From Apoderus coryli (taxonomy: Eukaryota > Arthropoda > Insecta > Coleoptera > Attelabidae): a stretch of 64,000 bases of DNA. Under the pieces are notes generated by a model. That model made no database searches. It was given only the letters and a program-made list of their open reading frames with translations, and was not told the DNA's origin. Location of the stretch: positions 7,390,342-7,454,341 of the forward strand of contig OU452216.1 of the NCBI GenBank assembly GCA_911728435.2, in the 5' to 3' direction. The translations under genes were made by a program, and so were the position numbers. Numbering within the stretch: the stretch's first letter is position 1; each line of letters begins with the position of its first letter. This document shows, piece after piece, positions 1 to 12,200 of this stretch.

Positions 1-1085
1 TGTACACGTTTCTTGCGAAATTTCGAAAAAAGTTTGGAAATTTACATATTTTTTGCAAAATTTCGTAAGTTTGAAAATGTATACTTTTTTGGCGAAATTT
101 CGAAAAGTTTGGAAATTTCCACTTTTTTTGAGAAATTTCGAAAGAATTTTGGAAATTTACATATTTTTTGCAAAATTTCGTAAGTTTGAAAATTTACATT
201 TTTTTGCGAAATTTCGAAAGAATTTTGGAAATTTACATATTTTTTGCAAAATTTCGTAAGTTTGAAAATTTACATTTTTTTGCGAAATTTCGAAAGAAGT
301 TAGGAAATTTACACTTTTTTTGTGAAATTTCGTGAGTTTGGAAATGTACACGTTTTTGCGAAATTTCGAAAGAAGTTTGGAAATTTACATATTTTTTGCA
401 AAATTTCGAAAGAAGTTAGGAAATTTACACATTTTTTGTGAAATTTCGTGAGTTTGGAAATGTACACGTTTTTGCGAAATTTCGAAAGAAGTTTGGAAAT
501 TTACATTTTTTTTTGCGAAAACTGTAAATTTTGATTAACAATTTTTTTTTTTGCAAAATTTCGTAAAGTTTTAAAATTTACACTTTTTTGCGAATTTTCT
601 TAAAACTAAACTGTAAATTTACACTGAAATTTCGTAAATATTCTGTAAAATTACACTTTTTAGCGAAATTTCGTAAGAAGTTTAGACATTTACACTTTTT
701 TTCGAAATATCGCAAAAAGTTTAGGCATTTACACTGTACATTTTGGTTTTTTACACTTTATTGTGAAATTTCGTAAAAGTTAGTAAATTTCCACTTTTTG
801 GGAAATTTCGTAAAAAAAAACTGTAAATTTTGTTTTTACACTATTTTGTAAAATTTTGTAAATTTACACTTTTTGCGACATGTAAAAGTTAGTAAATTTA
901 CACTTTTTGCGAGATTTCGTAAAAAAAAACTGTACATTTGGTTTTTTACACTATTTTGTAAAATTTTGTAGATTTACACTTTTTTGTGAAATGTAAAAGT
1001 TAGTAAATTTACACTTTTTGCGACATGTAAAAGTTAGTAAATTTACACTTTTTGCGAAATTTCGTAAAAATCTTTCACACGTTTT
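1..1085. repeat. AT-rich minisatellite with CGAAATTTCG core
   Basis: Imperfect tandem repeat with units of roughly 55-65 bp. Each unit is built on the palindrome GCGAAATTTCG followed by a stretch like AGTTTGGAAATTTACA and a T-run. Units degenerate toward the right, where a variant with GTAAAAGTTAGTAAATTTAC appears. The block lies beyond the last visible ERCC6 exon, so it is probably intronic. No gene seen in it; short open frames through it are repeat-derived. Confidence 0.8.
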
Positions 1086-1118
1086 TTACTAAGTTTCCAA
1101 TCTTTGGTAACAACTTAC

Positions 1119-4100
1119 CTTTTCTTCAATAGTTCCTGCTGACAAAAGTCTATATATCGTAACTTGTTTCTGCTGCCCGATGCGCCAAGCCCTCTCACGC
1201 GCCTGTGTATCAGTTGCAGGATTCCAATCAGGATCAAAGATAATCACACGATTCGCTCCAGTTAGGTTGACACCCAAACCTCCCACACGAGTTGTAAGCA
1301 AAAATACATCAATTGTAGCATCCTGAAGAACCAGACATTTTTAAGGAACAATCTCAACATACAACAGACAAATCGTACCTGATTGAACATATCGATCAAA
1401 CTCTGTCTCGTTTTAACACTCGTCGCCCCATCCATTCTCAAATAACGGTAACCTTGAGCTTGTAAAAAGCTCTGAAACACAGTCATCATAGCACGACCTT
1501 GAGTGAACAGTAACACTCTATGACCTTGATGTTTCCAAATTTTTAATAAAGCTGACACAACAATCATTTTACCAGAACGTTTGTGATTGTAGTGGGAATC
1601 AGGATCCTGGAATTGAGACTAGGATAGAAAAGGGACAAACAAGCATGTTTCATAGACAATTTTACTTCTGAATCGGGATCCTCATCCAAATAGATGTCGG
1701 GATGATTACAGATCTTGCGCAACGCTGTTATGGCTACCAACATGTTTGACTTGATGTAATTCTTCGAATGCCACGTTTTTGCTCCACGACCTAGTATCAT
1801 ATTCACGTGATCACTCTAAAATTAATTCATTCATTTATAGCAGTGCGATACAAAAAAAAAAAAATTTAAAGTTTCCAAAAAAAAAAATTTCAAAAAAGTT
1901 TTAAAAAAAAAAATTTTTGAAAAAAGTTTAAAAAAAAAAAAAAAAATTTGGAAAAAGTTTTCAAAAAAAAAAAATTTCAAAAAAGTTTTCAAAAAAAAAA
2001 AATTAAAAAAAAAAATTCAAAAAAAAAAAAATTCCAAAAAAAGATTTTATAAGGATTAACAAACAGTTTATACAGTGTTGTCATTTACACAAAATTTAGA
2101 CGATACATTTATACACATTTATCACTAATAGTATTATAAAAAAAATGGCTGTTCCCTATAGGAATCCCGCCATTTGTACTACCGCTCAAAGATTCTAAAC
2201 AAATCACTTTATTTTATTAACAAAAAGTTTATACGGTGTTGCCATTTACACAAAATTTAGACGATACACTTATACACATTTATCACTAGTAGTTTTATAA
2301 AAAAAAAAAAGGCTGTTTCCTATAGGGATCCCGCCATTTGTACCACCGTTCAAAGAGTCTAAACAAATCACTTTAAGCTTCCTTACTTACCAACAAATAG
2401 CCTTTGTACAGATCTCGTTGTTCTTGCGTAAGTGAACAAAACAAAACTTGCTCACTCTTATCCGGCAAAACTATGTGATGCTGTACTTCTTGTTTTGTGC
2501 GTCTCAGTAGAAATGGTGATATTACATTTTTTAATGTGGATGCAACCGAAAGTGCAGTGGCTTCCTGCAATAAATGCTCTTATTGCTCTTTCACTGTTAT
2601 ATGATAAACAACGTACCTGCATTGGAGTAGCATTAGCAAATCCTCCATACAAAATAGGATTAGCGAAATGCTCCTGGAACGTTCTCAACTCACCCAACAT
2701 TCCAGGATTGGTAAAATCGAACAGACTCCATAACTCTACCAAGTTATTCTGCATAGGACTACCAGTCAACATTAAACGGTGTGGAGTCCTTATCGCTAGA
2801 ATCGTCTAAAAATTATATTCAACACTTTCACCACTTAACAAACCAACCTTTAGCGGCTACGGTGATTTTAGCTGTTGGATTCCGAATTGTATGGCCTTCG
2901 TCAAGTATAAGGTAATGCCAATTGTGTTCAATCAAATTTCCTTTGTACTTGATTAGACTCGAATATGTTGTTACTAAAACGCCTTTGTTTTTGTTCATTT
3001 CTTTAATCAGTTCCGCTTTGTTGCCTTGGAACGATCCGGACTGGTGTAAAACGGCTACTCGAAGTTCAGGTGACCATTCATGGAAATGTTTAACCCATTG
3101 GTGGATTACGGTTACAGGACAGACGATTAATGTGGGTCCTAAACCTGTAAATCTGGATATAAAACACAAAAACACCATTCAAAGCTTCCATTTTCAAAAT
3201 TAAACAACTTTTGCAGAAGATTCGTTATTATTTTTATTTTACAAAATGCACAACACAATTTTTGGGGTTATTCTCTTCTTCTTCTATGGTTTTCGGTATA
3301 GTCGACTGTCACTTGTTCATCTGTCAAATGTAAATGGTTGACAGACTACCGCGTGTATGAACTACTATCACTAGAGATGGGTAATATTCAAAATATCGAC
3401 TACAAAACAGTAATCAAAAAAATAATGGTTATACCTGCCGAATTTACTGACAATCCTACTGTATTGTATTGCATGCAAAAAAACAATAATCTGTACAGTT
3501 TTACCCAAACCCATCTCATCTCCTAACAGTCCACCAGTGGACTTTTGATGAAGATTCCACAGCCATTTTATCCCGTCCTGTTGGTAACTGAAAAATCCAC
3601 GGTACAACGAAGTAGAAACATGTTTTAACACTAACCTGTATAGTCGATTCCAAATCTCCGATTCAATTTTTAAATTATCTTCTATAACCACAGTTTGGGA
3701 CTCCGCATCTTCAATCACATCAGCAACATTGGAAATTAAAGATTTCAATTCACTTGCTTTTTCTAATTCTTCATAATACAAATTTAAACGACTTCTATAG
3801 TTTGATAGAACACCATCGTCTTTAACTACAGTGTTTTTTATAAATTTCGAAGGTCTAGGTTTCTTAGCTTTTATCGCATTTTTTTTAATATTACTTGAAG
3901 TAAAATCACGTTCATAGTCGTCATCTAACAATATAAAGTTATAAAATGAAAGAAATTAAGTAATAAAAGCAGTAAATACCTTCCGAATCAATTTCTGAAG
4001 GTTCATATTCGCTGCCACTTTCATTTTGATGATGAAAATCAGACTCTTGAGCACCTTCACTTTTATTGCAAGTGTTCCTTACACATCTACGTTTACTTCG

Positions 4101-4405
4101 AGTAGCAGTGATTACGAAATCCTCTTCATCTTTATCATGATTTTCTGTAACATATTCATTACTATTTTGTGGTATTTCTTTCTTATTTTCTTTGTTAAAT
4201 ATTTCAATTTCTAGTTTAGCTTCAGATTCTAACACTTCTTGTGTCCGGCTCCACACAGTTATACCATGATTTTCATTCAGGATTTCTTCCAAATCATTAT
4301 TCATGTTCTAGAAATATAAATCTTATGCTTTCAAATGTACTGATTTAGTTGAAATGGTGTTACTTTATAGATTTGTTGTTTGGAACCTGCAGGTTTATTG
4401 AACAT
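1119..4405 (-). CDS. ERCC6: ERCC6/CSB-type SWI2/SNF2 DNA translocase, 3' end outside window
   Basis: Transcription-coupled repair ATPase family: a nuclear SNF2 translocase acting at stalled RNA polymerase II. Exons read on the minus strand: 4307-3980, 3924-3636, 3587-3435, 3152-2848, 2795-2617, 2564-2391, 1815-1666, 1606-1379, 1322-1119; a possible first coding exon is 4405-4364. From the Met at 4304 the sum is 2007 nt, 669 codons, all phases consistent. Visible motifs: [28 protein letters not shown], then [33 protein letters not shown] and [13 protein letters not shown]. The order and linkers match CSB better than other SNF2 groups. The N-terminus before the ATPase is only about 200 residues, shorter than the roughly 500 in human CSB. 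The last visible exon ends with donor GTAAGT after GTIEEK, so the C-terminal part lies left of the window. The 48-bp intron 3635-3588 contains no stop in frame. Confidence 0.93.
1850..2045. repeat. A-rich low-complexity tract
   Basis: Runs of A interrupted by short TTT, AGTTT and AATTT blocks inside an ERCC6 intron. Simple-sequence DNA with no coding signal. Confidence 0.8.
2054..2372. repeat. Two-copy tandem duplication, about 160 bp
   Basis: Two adjacent copies share AAAATTTAGACGATACA, TTATACACATTTATCACTA, CCCGCCATTTGTAC and AAACAAATCACTTTA. The second copy ends a few bases from the donor of the ERCC6 exon 2564-2391. No coding signal. Confidence 0.8.
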
Positions 4406-5625
4406 ATCGGAAGAAATTAAACAACTTTTATTACATTACATTAATTTATCTAAACGTTTGACTATTTAAATTACGTTACACCCTAAACAAGAAGAGACAA
4501 GCTAATTGATTTGTTGCCTGAATACTGTAAATGATGAGGACCTCAGAAAAATAAACATTTTATGTTTATTACGAATCAGCTGATTGAGTTAACGAGTGAG
4601 TGAGAAATTTTACGTCAAAATGTCTATGATTTTGACAGTTTACCGTTTCTTTTACAACAAAAATCCAGGTAAAGTACTGAGGTACAATGTCCAATGGCAG
4701 AAATTTGCTTTGCTTGATTTATATTATCTCTGGTGGAGTTTTTGAACATTTCAAAGCACATATTTCCCTGTACAACGCTTAACCAACAATTCCTCAACTA
4801 AAAATAATCCAATCGAGGCAAATATACTATTTATGTTGCTTCGTTTTGCCTCTTAAATTATCGTTTTCCCGAAACGCCTTTATCGATTTTCACTAATTTT
4901 GATGCAAATGCAATTTCTTAGGGGTACGGCATTGATTTAAAAGTATCGATACCCTTTATTTTATAAATGCTGTTTTTGGAAGAAGCTTGACAAAACGGAA
5001 ATAAAGCCGTGAAACGTCGCTTACTATCCTGATTGAGTGTACTTTCTTACGAAGTCCTTTAAGCCACTATTATAAGAAAAAAAAGTATCGATGCCAAAAT
5101 ACTTGGTATCGGAACCGAAGTATCGATACCGCTCTAATATCGTTCGTAGATCTTCTGTCAAGTGTCAATGCATAGAAATTCAAAAATGGCACATGATTCG
5201 TAAATGTAAATAAATAAAAGTTTGTAATGATATCAGAAAAGCACATTTGTAGTTAAATACTATCGATTTAATTCGTAAATTAACAAATAAAAAATTTTGT
5301 GTAAATTAATCTACTTAGAAATAAATAATACATAAACGTACATTGACATTTCAAATATTAAACTAATAAAATTATTGTAATTGTAATTGCTTTTATATCT
5401 AAATCTACGTAGGTATAACATACTTAGAAATACGGAATGGTTAGTGTCTTTTTATGTTACATATCACCTATATTTACTAATACTATCATCTCGTGTAAAA
5501 GTGTTTAAAAAATCTCATTAAATAGGCACATGACATTACAGTCTGAAATAGTTATACCTTTTCCAAATTGACCCGTACTTTTGTAGTGAAAGACAAGTTA
5601 AAATCACAATATTACATGGTTTTTC
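4406..5625. other. Intergenic region upstream of ERCC6
   Basis: No gene recognised. It should hold the ERCC6 promoter (transcription leftward) and the 3' UTR of the small gene at 5626-7028. Several TATCGATA-type motifs occur between about 4940 and 5140 (for example GTATCGATACC twice). These resemble the DREF/DRE site of insect housekeeping promoters but may equally be remnants of a repeat. Confidence 0.5.
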
Positions 5626-7028
5626 TTATAATAAAGGTGTTAATGGCGATTGTGGTGTACCAGAGGTCGTTGACGATCTACGTCTCACTAACATTTCCAA
5701 TTCATCATCAGGTTTACAGGTGCTGACTGGCCGTGAGAAGTTCAATCTTAGCCTTGGGAGAAACATTATTTATTCATCGATAAAATAGTGCATTCAAAAT
5801 GATCGCGTAAAGAAAATTAGTTTGTGTTTGTGTTAGTAGTAAGCAAAACTATATAACAAACAGGTTTTGGTTGTGCCCAAACCCAGCATGAGAAGTTTAT
5901 GTTACAAAAAAACATTACACTAAAAGCTCTCTATCTAATTTAATTATTTTATTAATTATAATTACCATATTAACTAATAAAATTATCTAAACACATTCGT
6001 TTCAATCACTAGCCAATGTCGTTAGACTTGAGCATGCCCAATCTTAAAAAAAAAATCACAACTCTGTTAAAGTTCAGCTGTAAATTAGAGGAATCATTTT
6101 GAATTGCCCGCTATGTTGCTACTTGTCAAAATACGATCTGTCACTGTTTGACAGATGACAAGTAAAAAGGACGCCGTTAATAAAAATCGCAGAGAAAACT
6201 TTGCTGAAATAATTCGTAAAGTTAAAAGTGTTTTGGGTCAATCAATTCGAGCTGTTGAGACAAGTTATAGTGATGTGAAGTGTGTGGTTTTGTAGCTGAA
6301 ACGGTAAGTACAAGAATGTATTCAATTGAAACACTCAAAGACAATATTCGTGATGAAAAGGGGTCGCGAGGTCATCTGCCTGATATTGTTTTTCATTCTA
6401 ATGGCAAACAATACGTGTTTTTCTTAAAAATCAAAATGAAACCTCTAATTGGGAACCCGTTACATAGTTCTAGCTAAATTTAAGATATTAAGAAATAATA
6501 TTTATTGTAGATCAATAATAGTTAATAAAACAATTATTAAACTAGTATTATTACCTTAAGTAGATTGAGACAGGTGGCATTTCTTCAAGACGAACAGAAA
6601 CAGAAAACAAATATTAGTTTATTAATTAACATGATCGTATCTTCCCCAAAACCGAACCAATTAATTACATTAAGGTACCGGGAACCGCATCGATCTGTAC
6701 TTATATGAAACTCTACCCTACATTCTACGAAAGAACGACTAAATTCTTCTGTATATACAGATCGATGCGGTTCACGGTTATATGATTACCTATTGATTCG
6801 TTCTTCATCACGTTTTCGCTTCAACTTCTCAAACTCATCAGTTTCGTCATTATCTGTGTCAGATCCAATGCTTATTTGATCTGTGGTATCAGTACCACCT
6901 GGGGCAGACGTGGATATTTGCCGAAATGAATCGAATTCTTCTCTATTCGTTGATCTAAAAGAATGATCTAACTTACCAACGTAACTAAATTTCACGATAT
7001 GTTGGTTTTGGACGGCCATCTTTGTCAA
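5626..7028 (-). CDS. Small uncharacterised two-exon protein, about 121 aa
   Basis: Not recognised. Exon 1 is 7028-6790, ending AATAG before donor GTAATC. Exon 2 is 5752-5626, after acceptor CCCAAG, or after CTAAG at 5746. Both choices keep the frame (366 or 360 nt) and reach the stop at 5626-5628. The protein starts MTKMAVQNQHIVKFSYVGK; the second Met (AAAGATGG) has the better Kozak context. It has a Ser/Thr/Gly-rich middle, an acidic patch SDTDNDETDEFE followed by the basic KLKRKRDEER, and a tail with RRRSSTTSGTPQSPLTP, a run of possible proline-directed phosphorylation sites. No membrane segment or signal peptide. Composition suggests a soluble, partly disordered nuclear or cytoplasmic protein; that is inference. 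Repeats fill its intron. Confidence 0.55.
6080..6480. mobile_element. Degenerate non-autonomous element sharing ends with 18331-18918
   Basis: Begins with GAATCATTTTGAATTGCCCG and ends near CTAATTGGGAACCCG. Both ends recur at 18331-18918 (TTTGAATTGCCCGCTA and GTAATTGGGAAACCC). It carries a small internal inverted repeat, CTGTCA/TGACAG. The open frame at 6280-6477 looks repeat-derived and has no recognisable domain. Confidence 0.45.
6678..6778. repeat. Short inverted repeat in an intron
   Basis: Left arm GAACCGCATCGATCTGTA and right arm TACAGATCGATGCGGTTC are near-perfect inverted copies around a spacer of about 60 bp. It lies immediately downstream of the exon-1 donor of the small gene. It could be a MITE end pair or a hairpin. 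Confidence 0.8.
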
Positions 7029-7054
7029 TGTCTAATTGACAAGATGAGGATGAC

Positions 7055-7864
7055 TAGGGATGGCAACGATATATCGATATATTAAAAATATCGATATATT
7101 TTTATAATATATCGATATATTTTAATCGATATATTTCTTTCGATATATCGAAACAAATATCGATATATACAACACGATATATCGGTACATTATCAAAATA
7201 AATGTATCTGCTACAGCTGCTTTCGCTAGTTTTCTTGATGCGGATTTATTAATCAGGATTTGTTGGATTTCTGAAGGCTCGATAAGTTTACCTAAAAGAG
7301 GCAAAGGGATTACGTATCCGGATCGCGATGGGCGCTAAAGTGGGGATGAATCAGAAAATGCGTTTTTAGCGAAAGAACATGTGAATCCAAACGCGTTTGG
7401 ATCCTGAAATCAGTAGCGAAAGAAAGCAGTTTACATACACAGGTTTAAAACTAAAAGGTCCTTGTTGTGTTGCCGTAGCAGTCGACGCACATAACAAAAA
7501 ATCGAAATCGTCTCACTGGAAATAGATTATCAAAATTATTATTTCTAAGTTCTGTTCCAGAAAATTTTGAATTAATTGACCTAACCTAATGTAATTATTT
7601 CTAACAAATATTCTTACGTTTGTTTAGAATGCATATGTATTTTCAGGCAAATAAATTTTAATGAATACTATTTTATTTCATTATTTGAATCTTTAAAATT
7701 TGAATTTACAACTACAATCCAATCTAAAATAAAAATATAGCAAATATATCGATATATATAAAATATCGATATTTTTCATTCTATATATCGAGTATATCGA
7801 TATATAGTTTCGATATATCTTTTGATTCAATATATCGATATATTTATTTATTTTGCCATCCCTA
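7055..7864. mobile_element. Non-autonomous hAT-type element, 810 bp
   Basis: Terminal inverted repeats TAGGGATGGCAA / TTGCCATCCCTA are flanked by a perfect 8-bp target duplication AGGATGAC (7047-7054 and 7865-7872). The 8-bp duplication and TAGGG-type ends are the known signature of hAT transposons. Both subterminal regions are crowded with ATATCGATATAT palindromes. The centre shows a weak plus-strand trace resembling the end of a hAT transposase around 7200-7250, but no usable frame. The duplication is intact, which suggests a fairly recent insertion just upstream of the small gene's start. Confidence 0.8.
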
Positions 7865-7929
7865 AGGATGACAGATTTCACATGATAGTACCAGTGTTGC
7901 CAGTTCCTCATGATATTCAACAATTAACT

Positions 7930-9265
7930 ACTCAATTCCCGTTTTCACAATGTTCAAAATGAATCCTAAATAACTTTTTTCGTATTGGATCAATTTTGAC
8001 AATTTTTTTTTTTTTAGTTTTAGGCCGTTTTATTGTCATCATTTTTTAGGAAAAAATGTAACCTTTTGTTCACCCCTGTATAACAACAAATCCGTTCGGA
8101 ATTTTTGAGGTTTCGATATGAAAAAACGATGACAATAAAACGGCCTAAAACTCGAAAAAAAAATTGTCAAAATCGATGCAAAAATAAAAAAGTTATTTAC
8201 GATTGATTTTGAACAAAATTTTCTTCGTCGTAAAATGTAAGTTTTTGTTCACCCCTGTATAACAACAAATCCGTTCGGAATTTTTAAAGTTTCGATAGGA
8301 AAAAATGATGACAATAAAACGTCCTAAAACTCGAAAAAAAATTTCGAGCGGATTTGTTGTTATACAGGGGTGAACAAAAATTTACATTTTACTCAAAATT
8401 TTTCAAGCATTATTACACTATTTCTTTGAAACCAGTGTTTTTCCTTTAAGAATGCAGATATCAGTATGAATCAAAAAACAGTTGTTCAGAAAAGATGGGG
8501 CTTCAAAATGATGCAAAAAAAATCATTTTGCGGTCGTGAGTTTTTTCTACAGGGTGTTGCAAAGTTTAGAGTAAAATGTAACCTTTTGTTCACCCCTGTA
8601 TAACAACAAATCCGTTCGAAATTTTTGAGGTTTCGATAGGAAAAAACGATGACAATAAAACGGCGTAAACCTCGAAAAAAAAATTGTCAAAATTGAGGCA
8701 AAACTAAAAAAGTTATTCAGGATTGATTTTGAACAAAATTTTCTTTGTCAAGCATTATTTCTTTAAAACCAGTGTTTTTCTAAGTAATAATACAGATATC
8801 GGTATGAATCAAAAAACAAGTTGTTCAGAAAAGATGGGGCTTCAAAATGATGCAAAAAAAATCATTGTTCGGTCGTGAGTTTTTTCTACAGGGTGTTGCA
8901 AAGTTTAGAGTAAAATGTAACCTTTTGTTCACCCCTGTATAACACCAAATCCGTGCGGAATTTTTGAGGTTTCGATATGAAAAAACGATGACAATAAAAC
9001 GGCCTAAAACTCGAAAAAAAAATTGTCAAAATCGATGCAAATCTAAAAAAGTTATTTACGATTGATTTTGAACAAAATTTTCTTCGTCGTAAAATGTAAG
9101 TTTTTGTTCACCCCTGTATAACAACAAATCCGTTCGGAATTTTTGAAGTTTCTTTATGAAAAAATGATGATAATAAAATGGCCTAATACTCGAAAAAAAA
9201 ATTGTCAAAATCGATGCAAAAATAAAAAAGTTATTTACGATTGATTTTGAACAAAATTTTGTGTA
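7930..9265. repeat. Dispersed repeat block with GTATAACAACAAATCCGTTCGG units
   Basis: Units of about 178 bp contain TTGTTCACCCCTGTATAACA, ATGACAATAAAACGGCCTAA and AAAAATTGTCAAAATCGATG. They alternate with a spacer carrying CAGAAAAGATGGGGCTTCAA and TACAGGGTGTTGCAAAG. The same family forms the element at 17060-18092. The block ends about 15 bp before the bestrophin stop codon. No intact coding frame. Confidence 0.8.
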
Positions 9266-9277
9266 GTAAAAAAACAC

Positions 9278-12200
9278 TTACTCATTAAAACTACTGGATT
9301 GGGGCACATTAATGGGCTGAGACGGCGGTGGTGGTCCGAAAACGTTCATCACACTTGGCCGAGATTCTTTCGCAGAACGTTGCGACGTTATAGTGGCTTG
9401 TTCATCAACCTATCGAAAGAGAAATAAATGGGAGAATCCATGGGATTAGAATGTGATTCTCTTACCTCTTCAATGACATCATCGGTCAATTTCTTAACGC
9501 TAGCACCAACTTTTAGAGGTGGAGAGATGAGATTATTCATCTCGTTCGTTTCCATCGTACTCTCACCACGCGAATCGTTTTTACTATCATCCCGGCTGAA
9601 GAAACGCTTCAACATACTGGTGACAGACCCAACTCTAGGCATTGCATCTAAGAAAAATTAAATTCTATTGTATTCGTAAAGATTTCGGGGTTGTTTTACC
9701 TGGAACAGATGCTCCCATCATACTACTCTGTGAGACTCTACTGCGACTTCTCTTGAAGCTGGGTTGGCGAGCTGAGAACATAATAGGACCGCTCTGGAAG
9801 TCGTTAAAGCCTCCATCGATTTTCAACGATGACGGACCATTGAACTCTATAAATCAACCATGAGTTCAATGAACTGATTTTTGAGCGATTTTACCTTACC
9901 TGGTTCGTCAGGTTTGACAGCTATATTAGCTGTCGAAGGTAATGGATGAGTATCGCGAAATGCGTCAGCTGTGTACGGCAATTCTGGAGGGAACACCTCA
10001 TCCCAATATTGATCACGAACTAATTCGGGATGGTCATGGTGCATTTCGTCCACAATCAAGTATGACACCTGCAGATTCCTATCCACCATCCAATTAACCT
10101 CGAAATCGTCATCGTCATCTCCAAATGGGTTTATTAGGCTCTCGGCTACTTTCAACCAGCCCACATAAAAGAAGAATTGTAATGTGGTGAAGACTGGGAA
10201 GTACAGATCGAATTTGTATGAAGTGTGTTCGGTCCACTGATGACCCATTAGGGTTGTTAGAAAGTAGCTGTAGACAGCTAAGGTCACAACCTAAAGAAAC
10301 CATCAAAAACACAATATACATGAAGGCCAACAACTGACTGATCAGTGCTGATACTAACCTGAGTATATACCAAGGGAATACTAATAGTATCATAACCTAA
10401 AAGTAATCCACATTGACCTCTAAACTTATTCAACTCGTCTATAAGGGTTTTAACTGCAAAATCGTCTCGGATTCGACCCTCTCTTCTAGCCCTAGTTATA
10501 ATACTAGAAGCCCAAACCAATGGCAACCTAAAAGATCATCATAACAAAATAAACAGTCCTGCTGCGCGATTGAGCTTTGGATATGGACATCTATTCTGAA
10601 TCTATCAGGGTATATAAGAAATCGAGAGGGGTTCTAGTAATCCCAGGGTAGGTTATCAAGTAAAAGTCTACACCTCACCAAATATAGACCAACTTTGAAA
10701 AATCATAAAAAAATAAACAGTCCTGCAGCGGGATTGAGCTTTGGATATATCAATCGGACATCTATTCTGAACCTATCAGGGTATATAAGAAATCGAGAGG
10801 GGTTCTAGTAACCCCAGGGTAGGTCATCAAGTAAGAGTCTACACCCCATCAAATATAGATCAATTTTGAAAAATCATAAAAAAATAAACAGTACTGCAAC
10901 GGGATTGAGCTTTGGATATTTCCATCGGACATCTATTCTGAATCTATCAGGGTATATAAGAAATCAAGGGGGGTTCTAGTAATCCCAGGGTAGCTCGTCA
11001 AGTAAAAGTCTACACCCCATCAAATATAGATCAATTTTGAAAAATCATAAAAAAATAAACAGTACTGCAGCGGGATTGAGCTTTGGATATATCAATCGGA
11101 CATCTATTCTGAATCTATCAGGGTATATAAGAAATCGAGAGGGGTTCTAGTAACCCCAGGGGAGGTCTTCAAGTAAAAGTCTACACCCCATCAAATATAG
11201 ATCAACTTTGAAAAATCATAAAAAAATAAACAGTACTGCAACGGGATTGAGCTTTGGATATTTCCATCGGACATCTATTCTGAATCTATCAGGGTATATA
11301 AGAAATCGAGAAGGGTTCCAGTAACCCCAGAATAGGTCATCAAGTAAAAGTCTACTTATCCGTTTGCTTATTTTCACTATAACAGAATTTTCCTTTGACA
11401 GCCTACCCTAAACAAAATTCCTGGAGATACGCCAATGACTATGCCTATACCAGCTAGCATTTTGTGTAATTTATGATTATTTTTGATAAATTAGAAATTC
11501 TTGCACGCGAACCATTTTATTAATTATAATTACGACAAACACTAACGTACTAATTAAAAATTTTTATCAACAGCACACTATTAAAATAAGTTTTATATCT
11601 TTCCAGAACCACAAATATATTTCAGTCAAGGTTCCCTTGTAACACAATATGTAATTATTAGATCATTACCTAAATATTTGTATGACTTAAAACGGAATAA
11701 AGTACATACAGGGTGTACCAATTAATCTATCTATAAATCAGTAAAAATAACGACACAAATTGGTAGTTTAGTAATGATAGTATACACAAGGCTCTTAATC
11801 TGTAAAAGAATAAATTACATTTTGATTTGCGGCAGCAATTATGCAATGTATACCTACAGCATATAGTAATCACTGTTTAAATGAAAATGTCGTGTTCAAG
11901 GATGATTTTTTTACAAAGATAAACCGTGTTGAAATAACACATTCCCCATAAATTATAAACAGTTTTCTATAGGCGTATTCATAAAAAAAAAAATAGCTTA
12001 CCAGTGTTTGGAGTATTTGGGAAATTTCGAGTTTAAATCATCCATAATATCCCTTTCGCTTTGATGAAGCAAACCAGCATCAACAAAATAAGATAAAGTT
12101 GGGAATCGTTTTTTAACTCGAGGTGAAATCATTGAAAAAGTCATTGTGACACTCAAACAAACATATCGCATTATTGTTCGTCGCATAACCCTACCGCGTT

